The notes under the pieces were generated by a model. That model ran no database searches and was not told where the DNA came from. It saw nothing but the letters and a program-made list of their open reading frames with translations. The position numbers and the translations under genes were made by a program. Below, piece by piece: positions 34,301 to 46,300 of a stretch of DNA of 64,000 nucleotides; position 1 is the first letter of the stretch, and each line of letters begins with the position of its first letter. The stretch lies in the NCBI GenBank assembly GCA_016858145.1, contig JAEHOE010000126.1, forward strand, positions 186,001 to 250,000, written 5' to 3'. The DNA comes from Edaphochlamys debaryana (lineage: Eukaryota > Chlorophyta > Chlorophyceae > Chlamydomonadales).

Positions 34301-37300
34301 ATGCTCGTTGCCTGATTGCCTTGCGCCCTGCGCTGTTCCCCCTCTCCAGGTGGAGTGCGCCAAGGTGGCCAAGATGTGCCTCTTCAACACCCACTACACC
34401 AAGTCCGCGCGCCTGGAGGAGCTGGAGCAGGGCCAGGTGCGGGCGGCCCCCGCATGCGCACACGCATACATGCCATACGTGCTCCCTTGGACAGGGCATA
34501 CATCCTTCCTTGCATGGGGCTGACCAGCCCCGCCCTGGCCGACCCACCCTTTCCACCGCTCCACCTCTCCCACCCCTCCACCCCACCGTCCCCAGATCGC
34601 GGCCCTGGACAGCGCCGGCAACTACCTGAAGGACACCTGGTGCGTGGCGCTGCGCAACGCCATCCGCAACTCGTTCAAGGACGTGGGCAAGGGCTGGTTC
34701 AACCTGGGCGAGGCCAGCATGGAGACGTACGAGTTCTCCAAGCTGCGCAAGTTCCTGACGCTGACGCGGTTCGTGATGGAGGACACCATGCGCGCGCTGG
34801 TGGAGGACTCGCTCGCCAAGTTCACGGCCTTCGTGCAGGTGCGCACCTGTGCTTCTTGCCCCGGCCCCCGCCTTCGCCCGCACCTCGCGGGGGTCCTGGT
34901 TGATCTCCGGCCGCCGCCATTTCCGCGCTCCCTCCAGCTTCTCCCCGGCGCTCCACCCGACTCGCTCCCTCACCCCTCTGATCCTCACCTTTCCCGCCCC
35001 CGCCGCAGGGCTGCTGCCCCGGCCGCGTGACGGTGCACTCCACCAGCCAGGTGGAGATCCTGGACGCCTCCTCGCCCCTGCCGCTGCCCGCCGCCGGCCC
35101 CGGCCGCAAGCCGCCGCTGCTGGCGCTGGACCTGGCCCCCAACAAGGACGGCTCGCGCTTCGTCTACTCCACCACGCCCGAGGTCATCGTCAACAAGATC
35201 ATGGCGCTGTACGACGCGGCCATCGGTGCGTCCTGTGTACGGCACGTGCACACAGCACACACGCCGCGCCTGAGACTCCCAGGCTCATGCGAGCAGCCCT
35301 TCACACAGCACACACACGTAGCCGGGCTGACGCGTGACAGCAACTGACGCCTCTGTCGCCCTAACCCGCGACCAAGCCGAAGTGCCCCTGACCCGCGACT
35401 CCACGCTGCAACTCCCCCTCCTCCCGCCCCCCTCCCTCCCTCCCCCTCCCCAGGCCGCACGCAGGGCCTGCACACGCTGGAGCCTGCCATCATGGAGAAC
35501 CTGTTCTGGGCCACTGCGCCCGTGCTGTCCACCGTGCATCCGCAGGTGGGGACCAGGGGGGGGGGTTGCGTTGGTGGGGTGTAAGAGCACGCGCATGGCT
35601 GCGGTGCCTGTGAGGGGCATGGAAGTGCGCTGACATGCGCTGGCTCTCGCCCAAAACGCGCATCCCGCCTTCCGCTGCACCCCCTTGAACCACCCCAACC
35701 ACCCTATCCACCTCCACTCAACCACTCCAACCCCCTCTCCCCCCCTCCCTGCAGGAGGATGTGGTGGTGCGGCTGCGCGAGCAGCTGCGTGTGACGCTGG
35801 TGGCGGCGCTGGCCCCCGTGGACGCGTACATGGCCATGTTTGACAAGTGAGGGGGGATTAGCCGGGGCTTGGCTGTGCTGCTAGAACGCTGCTGATGGTG
35901 GGGGGCTGGAGGGGGGGAGGGGGGTCCGTTGGGGGTGGAGTGTGGAATGTGAAGTCTGAAGGTTGGGGGCTGGCGAGCAGAGCGTGCGCGGGAGGGGGCG
36001 GGCTGGGTGCCCTGGCCTGTAAACGCGCTTCCACCGCCAAACCTGCCCCCCAATGCCCACCTCAACCCCCCTAGGTACATCCCGCTGCTTCAGCTCAACG
36101 TGGAGGGCTACGTGGCGGCACTGGAGGCCAAGGGCGAGGACCTCACGCTCACGGAGGTGGGTTTGCGGTCCTCGGAGGGGGATACCGGGGACCGGGAGCA
36201 GTCGCGGGCTCGCATGCGGGCCAGGTAGCCCGCAGCGCTAGCCTTTGCGCTGCGCACACCCCTCGGGGTGCCGCGTGCCGTTGGTATGACCACGCACCCA
36301 CATACCACCCCCCGTGGTGCCTCCGCCCCCCCAACGTTTCCTCCCCCCCCCCCAGGTCCGCAACGAGATTAAGCGCGCCTCCGCCGACCTGGAGGCGCTG
36401 GCGGAGGCGGTGCCCACGGGCATCAGCCTGGGCCTGGTGCAGGTCAACCTGGCCAAGGTGGGGGGGGGGGGCGGAGGAGAGGGGACGTGGGATGGAGTGG
36501 AAAGGAGCGGCGCGGAGGGGGCAGGCGAAGGTGCAGAGGCTGGGAATACCGGTAGAGCGTGACGCTGATTGCTCTAAGCGCTGGCCCCAGAAGCCTCCAT
36601 TCCTGCTAACACCCTGTCCCCTCTCCCCCCCCCCCCACTCCAGACCCGTGAGATGCTGGTGAAGAAGCAGGAGAAGCTGGTGGCCCTGCTCAAGGTGGGG
36701 GGAGGAGGGAGGAGGGGGGGCGCTGTTGGGAAAGGTTGGAGGCGATGGAGAGCGCGTGCCAGTGGGAAGCGCAGACAGGGCTTTCCCGGCGGGAACCTCT
36801 ACCTGCACCCGGCCGTGCGTGCTCAACCCTCACCGAGCCCTGCCGCCCCCCGCCCCCCACCCCCGCAGGCGCTGGCCGCGCGCGTGCCCCGCCGCGCCAT
36901 GGCGGCCGTGTCGTCCAAGTTCGCTGAGATCGACCGCGCGCTCAAGGTGGGGAATGAGGGCCCACGGCCTGGAGCGTAAAGCCTGTTGGAGCTGTTCTGC
37001 CCCACCTCTCAAGCGGAGGCACTGTCTGTGCACGCCGCCTGTACTCTGGCGCCCGACCCACGTGCCCCAACCCCACGCCCGATCCCCTCACCCTCCGCCT
37101 CCTGTCCACACCCCCACCCCCCACAGGCCAAGGTGAACAACCTGGAGGACGTGGACGAGCAGCGCACGTACATCGAGCAGCTGCCCAACAAGGTGGATTG
37201 GGGTAGTCGGTCACGGTCGGGAAGCCGGGAGAATGGAAGCCCTGCCTTGTGCTGCCGTTCAGCCACCGACCGCGGGGGCCGGGGCAGGCCTTGGCCATGA

Positions 37301-40300
37301 CCGCACGCCTTGCATGTGCTCAGCTTCCATCCCTTTGCCTCATAGCCGTTACTCCCTGACCGCCGTCAGCCACCGACCGCCGCGGCCGTGGCAGGCCTTG
37401 GCCACGACCGCACGCCTTGCATGTGCTTAGCTTCCTAACCCCGAATCCGACTGGGTCCAATCCTGATCCCGATCCTGACCCCGATCCGATCCCGTTCCTG
37501 CATCCGCAGATCCAGGAGCTGATGGCCGACGTGGAGGCGCAGCGCGGCTGGTACGAGCTGCTAGAGGGCATGCGCTACCTGCTGCCCGAGGACGACGTGC
37601 GGGACAAGTTCGCGGGCGAGAGCTGGGGCATGCGCCTGGCCAAGCAGGCGGAGCGGCAGCTAGAGGTGGGCGGGGGGGGCCTTGCGGGCCTCTGTTGAGA
37701 AGCGGCGAACACGGTCGGTTGGCGGAGAAATGCTGGCCCTGGTCGTGCCCCTGACCCGGCCTCCTGCCCCACCCCACCCCACCCCACCCCCCGCAGCTGC
37801 TGTCGAGCGACGAGGCGCGGTACAAGAGCGAGATGCTGACGGAGCAGGACATCTTCCGGGACACCGTGGGCGACCTGCAAGTGGTGCGTAAGGGGGGCGG
37901 GACTGCGGGAGGCGGCGAAATGTGGTGGACGGGGCCGCAGGCGCTGCGTTGGCTGTTGGCCGGCAACACCCTTCCTATCCCCCCTCTTTGTTTTTCCTTA
38001 CCCCCAACCCCACCCCAACCCCCAACCCCCCTCCTTCCCCTCCCCAGCTGGTGTCCAACTTCGGCATCCTCACGGACCTGGGCAAGATGGACGCCGTGGT
38101 GGCGGAGACGCGCGCAGTGGACGAGCGGCTCAAGAAGGTACGGCAGCCCGCGCAGCTCCGACCCGGGCAGCACCTTTTAACAACTCACTACACTCCCACC
38201 ACTGCAGTACCCAACAGCATTGAGGTTCTATCTAGTGCTGACTTGGCTAGCTTGGCCATACATCTGAGTTCGCTTGAGCTCGGTTTGATCTCGGTTGCGT
38301 TGCGCTCTGTTTTTGTCTGCCCGCAGGCCGACCACGACGCCACTCTGTTCAACACGCGCGAGCAGCTGCTGGGGCTGCCCGCCACCGACTACTCCCCCCT
38401 GCGCAAGGTCATCGAGCAGTTCGACCCCTTCTACCAGGTGAGGGTGGGGCGTTGAGGGGGTCTTGGGGGAATGCTTTTTGGGGGTTGCCTTGGGGGTGGT
38501 GGTGTGTGCTTGGGGCTGGCCTGGAGCAGGGACGGTGAGGGGCGCATCCTTCACCTGCAAGCTGATCCCCACCTCCCCGGCCGCTCTCGTCCTCCCCCGA
38601 CCCCTCCCCCCCCCCACACACATACAGTTCTGGACCACCTCCTCCTCCTGGCGCACGCTGCACAAGAGCTGGATGCACGACAGCTGGGAGAAGCTGCACG
38701 GAGAGACCGTGGAGCGGGAGGTGACCAACGCCTACAAGGTGCGCAGGCCACACGGAACGTACGCCTTCTGGCTCATCGCCGCTCCATGCCCCGCCTGCCT
38801 ACACCCTCCACCTGACCGCCTCCCTGCCTCCTCCACCGCCCTCACCTCCCCCCCAGGTGCTGTACAAGACCGGCAAGGTGTTCCAGCAGCGCGGCGGGCT
38901 GGACAAGTGCTCGGAGAACTGCGAGAAGATCCGCGAGGAGGTGGAGGGCTTCAAGAAGTTCGTGCCGCTGGTGCAGGTGCGGCCCGGGCCCTGGGGAGGC
39001 CCTACGTGCCCCTTAGCTCCCCACCTCAGCTTGTCACCCCGCCGCCGACCCTCCTTTCCACCCGCGCCTTACCCATACAGCCCCGCGAGTTGCCCCCCAC
39101 CCCCTCCCATCTCCGTCCACCTCTTCCGGCCCCGATAGCTGCCTCCCCACCTCGTCTGCCCAGGACCCTTCCTCCTCCCCAACCCCCTCCCCAACCCCAC
39201 CTCACTCCCCGCCTCCACCTTACACCCCCCCACCCCCCACCCCCCAGGCCCTCCGCAACCCGGGCATGCGCGACCGGCACTGGGACCAGCTGTCGGCCTC
39301 GCTGGGCTTCCGGCTGCACCCCGACAAGAACTTCACGCTCTCGGCCGCCGAGGAGATGGGGCTGCTGGCGCACCTGCCGGCCATCACCAAGGTCGCCGAC
39401 GTGGCGGGCAAGGAGTACAGCATAGAGATGGTGCGGGGCCGGAGCGGGGCGGTGGGGGGGCGCCGTGGGGGCCGACCCCTGGGCGGCGGTCTGGGCCGCC
39501 GCAGGGCTCGCGGGCGTTGGCGTGCAGCTTGGGTGCAACCCCCACAGCCCGTGCTGGGTCCTTCCTGGAACCTGGGTGCTGGGTCTCGGTGCTGGGTCCT
39601 TGCTGGGTCCTGGGTGCTGGGTCCATGCTAATCTTTAATCACCTCTAAGCGCTGCTGCTCACTCCCAACCCACTTCTCACCGATCCAACCACCCCCAGGC
39701 GCTGGACAAGATGCAGCGCGAGTGGGAGGTGGCCGAGATGGCGGTGCTGGACTACCGCGAGACCAAGACGTACGTGATCAAGGTGGAGGAGGCGGTGAGC
39801 CAGATGCTGGACGACCACATCGCCATGACGCAGTCCATGATGTTCAGGTGGGGACCGGGGAGGGGGGGCTGGGGCGTGATGTTGAGGGTTGGGGCTGAGG
39901 CTGGGTTGGGGTTGAGGGTGAGGGTGAGGCTGGTTTGGGGTTGGGGTTGGGACGTGGGGATGAGGGAGGGGAGGAGGCGAGGATAAGATCCCTTGCCTAA
40001 TGTCGTCTCCACATCCCCCTGAAACCGGTCCCCCGCCCCCGCCGCCCCCCCTGCGCAGCCCCTACAAGAAGCCCTTTGAGGAGCGCATCGCCAAGTGGGA
40101 GCAGCAGCTCAGCCTGGTGAGGGGTCGGGCGGTTGTGGGGGGGGGAAGGGGTCATGGTGGACAGGGCGCTCACACCGGTCGGTCCCGCCCGCTGTCGCCC
40201 GTGCTCCACCGAACGCTACCCAATCCTCCCGTCCCCCTCCCGTCCCCCTTACTCGCGCTCTCCCCTCACCAGGTCAGCGAGATCCTGGATCAGTGGATCC

Positions 40301-43300
40301 AGCTGCAGCGGCAGTGGATGTACCTGGAGCCGATCTTTGGATCCGAGGACATCATGCAGCAGCTGCCGCTGGAGGGCAAGCGCTTCGCCACGGTGGACCG
40401 CATGTGGCGCAAAACCACGGAGGCGGCCAAGCGCAACCCGCTGGTGCTCAAGGTGGGGTGAGGGGGTTGGCGCCTGCGGTGGGGCATGGGGCTGCGGGGG
40501 GGAGGGCAGCGGGCAGCCAGGGCAGGGCAGGGCCGCCCTCGCTTTGCCACACGCTTCGAGGTCGTGTACCGTGCTCCCACCCTAGTCTGCCCTTCTACGA
40601 ACGCACTGGGTATCGCGCCTTCAACTCGGTCACTCACAACGCAACCCCTCCCTCCCCCCTCTCCTCCCCCTCCCCTCCCTACCCCCCCCCCCCAGGTGTG
40701 CTCCAGCCAGAAGCTGCTGGACTCCTTCGTGGAGGCCAACAAGCTGCTCGAGAGCGTGCAGAAGGGCCTGGCAGACTACCTGGAGACCAAGCGCCTGGCC
40801 TTCGCGCGCTTCTTCTTCCTCTCCAACGACGAGCTGCTGCAGATCCTGTCGCAGACCAAAAACCCGCTCGCAGTGCAGGTGGGCGCGGGGGCCGCAGCCA
40901 GTCTCCCCACCCCGCGACCGCTCCTCGGCTCATGCGGTCAATCCTTCAGTGCTGCCCGCACTTCCCTACGAACGAGACCCTAATTCCTTACGTCCCTCCG
41001 CACCATGTTGGCCGGCTTCCTGCCGCGGCTGCGCTTCCCTCGGCTTACACGCGCACCCCCTCAAACCCTCAACCCCCACCCCTCCTCCAACCATGCCCCC
41101 CCCAGCCCCACCTGCGCAAGTGCTTCGAGGCCATCGAGACGCTGGACTTCGGCCCCGGCGGCGAGATCAGCGGCATGAACAGCCGCGAGAAGGAGAAGGT
41201 GCCCTTCGACAAGTCCATGCTGCCCACGGGCAACGTGGAGTTCTGGCTGGGTGAGCGCACGCACGCACCGCCACCCCTGCCCCCCCATACCCCTGCACCC
41301 CCGCCTTGGGAAGCCACCGAAGCCTCCCGCTCAGCCTGCATCGATTCCTGTCCCCGCTGCACGAAGTTCTCTTCTCTGCTTCTGCTAATAACCCCCCCTC
41401 CCCCCCCCCTGCCCGCAGGCGAGGTGGAGCGGCGCATGCGCAGCAGCGTGCGGCACCAGGTGCGTACCGGTGCCCGCCTGGCGCGCCGCCGGGCCCAGCG
41501 AGGGCAGGGGCGCTGGAGGACCCACGCTTCCCGTCGCGCCTCAACCCCTCTGGACCTCTACACGAACCACCCCTACGCCCTACCCCTACCCCTTTCCCCC
41601 CGCCTCCTGCCCACCCTGACCTCCATCCCCGCCCCCCTCGCCTGCCCACCCCGCTCTCCCCCCTCCCGCTCACCCTCACTTCCCCCCCAGGTGATCCTGG
41701 CCATGGAGGCCTACGTGACCACGGAGCGCAAGCAGTGGGTGCGCGAGTGGCCTGCCATGGTGGTGCTGGCAGTGAGCGCCATCTTCTGGTCCCGCCTGGT
41801 GGAGGACGCCATCGAGGGTGAGCCCCGGGGGCCCCGTGCGGTATCCAGGCTTCCTTTAACCTTCCTGCGCCTGTGCAGCCCGCTGCCAGCTGCTGCCTGG
41901 TTGCTGGTCCCTGCCTGGTTGCCCGCACTAGCTGGTCGCGTGACCCACCCTGCCCCATCTACCCGAAGACATCATCAGCCGTTGACATCCACGCCCTCGA
42001 GCTCCAACCACCCCACCCCGCTGCACCCCCGCACCATCCCCCTCCATTCCCCTCCAACCCCCCACCCCACCCCCACCCCTCCCCCCCGCAGGCGGCACCG
42101 TGCCCCAGTGCCTGGAGCAGTGCAGCGCCGACCTGCTGGACCTCACGGCGCTGGTGCGCGGGCGGCTGAGCGGGCAGGAGCGGCTGACGCTGGGGGCGCT
42201 CATCACGGTGGACGTGCACGCGAGGGACGTGGTGGCGGAGCTGGCGGAGGCCAAGATCAAGAACGTGGGTGACGGGTGGGGTGGGGGGCAGGGGGCAGGC
42301 GTTGACTGCCAGGGCGTGGTGCCGATCCTTACGGGGCTCGGTCGGAGGGGTGGGAGGGGTCGTGACGAACGAATCTGTGCTTCTGACGAGATATGGTGCG
42401 GTTGCGGCCTCCGCTGATCTCTGTCTTGCTCGCCCTCCCACCCCAGGTCACGGACTTCGAGTGGGTGTCCCGCCTGCGCTACTACTGGCGCAACGACGAC
42501 GTCATGGTGGACATGGTGCAGGCCAGCATAGCCTACGGGTGAGCCAGCCAGCCAGCGCCGCCACCCCGCCCCTGCCTCACACCCTGCCCTGCAGCCCTGC
42601 CCTGCGGGCTGCACCCGCTCCCCGCCCCCCCTGCGCACGCACGGCCGCCTGGTCCCCGCTACCGTGTGCAAAGCCAGCCCTAACCCCCTGCTTCTGCACC
42701 GTCCGCGCAGCTACGAGTACCTGGGCAACACGCCCCGCCTGGTCATCACGCCCCTCACCGACCGCTGCTACATGACGCTCATGAGCGCCATGCACATGAA
42801 CCTGGGCGGAGCGCCCGCGGGGCCCGCGGGTGCGGCCGGCTTCCCTGCACCGCCTCCTGCCTGCTTCCCCCCGCACACACGCCTGCCTGGGGGCGGGGTG
42901 CTGCGCTGGGCCTGCCTTCTGGCTTGACGCCCGCCCGCTCTCGTGTGCTAACGCGTTGCGTCTCCACACACGCACACAGGCACGGGCAAGACGGAGACCA
43001 CCAAGGACCTGGCCAAGGCGCTGGCCAAGCAGTGCGTGGTGTTCAACTGCTCCGACGGCTTGGACTACCAGGTGGGGCGGGGCGAGAGGGAGAAAGCGGG
43101 GGCTGTGGTGTGAACCCGGCCTGCGTATTATGGGTAGGGACGAGGGGGGTTGGCGCGGATCGAGTCCTTGGGGCCTGGTGGCGGGCAGTCGTGCTGCGGC
43201 TGATGCCTGGCCCCCCTCCCGCGCCCGATCCCTCCCTCCCTCCCCCCCCCCTCCGCAGGCCATGGCCAAGTTCTTCAAGGGCCTGGCCAGCAGCGGCGCG

Positions 43301-46300
43301 TGGGCGTGCTTCGACGAGTTCAACCGCATCGACCTGGAGGTGCTCTCGGTGGTGGCGCAGCAGGTGGAGGGGGGAGGGGACCCGGAGAGGGTTGGGAGGG
43401 GTATGGGGCAGATGCGGTGGGTGCGGAGGTGCTCTCCGTGGTGGCGCAGCAGTTGGCGAACGCACGCAGGGGTTGCGCAGGATGGCCCCTATCCTGCCCT
43501 TCCGCTGCCCTCACTTGCCAACCTCCGACCCCCCCTCCCCCATACCCCTCAGATCCTGACCATCCAGCTGGCCATCCAGGCCAAGGTGAAGCGCTTCATC
43601 TTCGAGGACACCGAGATCGACCTCAACCCCGCATGCTCCGTATACATCACCATGAACCCAGGATACGCAGGCGCGTGTGGGCTTGCGCGTGCGCCTCTGC
43701 TTGCACACCTGCGCCTGCATCTGTACCTGCTGACGGTCTTCTCGCCGTGAAACCGCATAATCAACGGCTGCCACCTGGCCCCGCATTACCCCTCCCCTTC
43801 CCTTCCACCCCACCCCACCCCCCAGGCCGCTCCGAGCTGCCCGACAACCTCAAGGCCCTGTTCCGGCCCTGCGCCATGATGGTGCCCGACTACGCCCTCA
43901 TCGCAGAGATCTGCCTCTACTCGTACGGTGAGCGCACTTCGGAAGATCGGGGCACAAGCCCCTCCGGATCTGGCGCTGGCTGCCAACTGCCCACAGTGCG
44001 GCGTCGTTGGGGTCTGCCCGGTGTGCCTCCGACCCTTCTACCCGATCTCCCCATCCCGATACCCGCAGGCTACCAGCACGGCAAGGACCTGGCGCGCAAG
44101 ATGGTGGCCACCTTCAAGCTCTGCTCCGAGCAGCTGTCCAGCCAGGACCACTACGACTACGGTGCGTTGAGGGCCCCACCGCCGTACCATACCGCACCAC
44201 ACTGCACAGCCGTGCGACAGCACACACGCCCCTCCTTCTTCTCCCCCGCCACACTCCTCCCTGGCGCCACCTGCCGCAGCCCTCTTGCCCCCACTTCTGC
44301 CTCGCCCCAACACCGCGCCCCCTGCCCTCCACGACACGCCTGCAGGCATGCGCGCCGTCAAGTCGGTGATCACGGCCGCGGGCAACCTGAAGCGCGAGTT
44401 CCCCGACGACAACGAGGAGGTGCTGCTGCTGCGCGCGCTGCGCGACGTCAACGTGCCCAAGTTCCTGTCGCACGACCTGCCGCTCTTCGACGGCATCATC
44501 ACGGACCTCTTCCCGGGCGTGCAGATGCCGGAGGTGCGCGCGCCGCCGTTGCCCGCCTGCCTTTTGCTCCGCCACGGGCATGCAGCCAGCAGCAACCTGC
44601 CTGCCGCCACACGAACGCTGTGTGGCCTGGGCAGGCAAGGCAATGCGTGACAATGAATCTGTCTGATCTAACCGCATCCGGCCCCCTTCCCAAACCCGAA
44701 CCCAAACCCCTACCTGCAGGTGGACTACGCCAGCCTGCTGTCGGCGCTCAAGGAGTCGTGCGGCGAGATGGGCATCCAGTGCGTGCCCGCCTTCGAGGGC
44801 AAGGTCATCCAGCTGTACGAGACCACCATCGTGCGCCACGGCCTCATGCTGGTGGGCCCCACCATGGGCGGCAAGACCTGCTGCTACCGCTCGCTGCAGA
44901 AGGCCATGACCAAGCTCGCCGTGGCGGGAGACCCCAAGTGAGCGAATGGCTGCCCCTGCCTTGCCACACGCGGAGATATCAAGCCGTCGGCTGCGCTCTG
45001 CTAGCGTACATGCACCCTACCCTTCGCACCTACGTACGCTATGTCGTGCGTCATTGTACGTACTAACCCGCAACGAACCCCTCCAACCAATCACCCCTTC
45101 AGGTACGAGCGCGTGCGCGTGGTGTCCCTCAACCCAAAGTCCATCACCATGGGCCAGCTGTACGGCGAGTTCGACGAGAACACGCACGAGTGGACGGACG
45201 GAGTGCTGGCCTGCTATATGCGAGAGTGCTCCGAGGTGCGCCTGCCGCCCTTCTGTCCACCCCCTTCTCCATCCCGTGGCGCTTACCGCGGCCGTGCGGC
45301 ACCCGCACCTGGCCGTGGCCCCGGCTTGCAGCGGCGACGACTCATCCTTGGCTACCCCCTCCCTGCCACACACACACCCCACCCCAGCAGCCCTGAACAC
45401 CCCACCAACCGCCGCCCCCACCCCGCAGGACACCAAGCCCGACAAGAAGTGGATCATGTTCGACGGCCCCGTGGACGCGGTGTGGATCGAGAACATGAAC
45501 ACCGTGCTGGACGACAACAAGAAGCTGTGCCTGGTCAGCGGCGAGATCATCCAGCTCTCCGCCTCCATGACCATGATGTTCGAGGTGCGTCCCTGTCCCC
45601 TGCCTCTGCCCCTGGCCCCTGCCCCTGGCCCCTGCCCCTGGCCCCTGCCCCTGGCCCCCAGCCCCTGCCCCCGCCGAACGCCTCGCCCTTTCGCTTCGTA
45701 TTAACGCCCACGCGGCGGGACACTGCGCCCTCTGACTCCTTATGTCTCTGCCCGAGCTTGACCGCACGCCTGTGCTCCGACCCCGCTTCATCCCCCCCAG
45801 GTGGAGGACCTGGCCGTGGCCTCCCCCGCCACCGTGTCCCGCTGCGGCATGGTCTACATGGAGCCCAGTGCCCTGGGCCTGGAGCCGCTGCTCGAGTCCT
45901 GGCTGGGCCGCCTCATCCCGGGCGTGGCGGAGCACCGCGAGACGCTGCGCTCCATCTTCACCGCCCTGGTGCCCGAGGCGCTGCGCTTCGTGCGCAAGAG
46001 CCTCAAGGCGAGCGAGGCGCGAGCTCTCACCCCCCGGCCCCGCCCTCCCCCAAACTCACCACACCCGCCGCCCCCGCCCCCGGGCCTTCGTGCGCCACCC
46101 TCTGTACCTAGACCTAGAACTAGACCTAGAACTAGAACTAGAACTAGAACTAGCTCCCAGCTCTATCCCCGGCATCAGTAGAACCCGCCCTTCGCCCCTT
46201 ACGCCTGTCTTCGCCCCCTCTCAACCCCCCATCCTCCCCCTGCTCTCCGCAGGAGACGGTGGCCACGGTCAACAGCAACCTGGTGTCGTCCCTGTTCGGG

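Larger units (their letters stand above)
31396..42829 (+). other. Dynein tail and linker region (exons 1-35)
   Basis: Residues 1 to about 1429. The N-terminus carries the DNAH1-type [18 protein letters not shown] segment, then [13 protein letters not shown] and [15 protein letters not shown]. The linker is well conserved, for example [36 protein letters not shown] and [13 protein letters not shown]. In the family the tail docks the motor on the doublet microtubule and binds light chains (actin and p28 for dynein d), while the linker swings during the power stroke. Confidence 0.9.

Noticed and set aside
39890..39950. gggttg/gggtgag repeats as an interstitial telomere
   Set aside because: The units do not match the algal TTTTAGGG or TTTAGGG repeat and are irregular; this is a simple G/T-rich intron tract.
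40095..42272. 725-codon plus-strand open frame
   Set aside because: It reads through several dynein introns and is out of frame with most exons. The dynein exons in the region continue perfectly in other frames.
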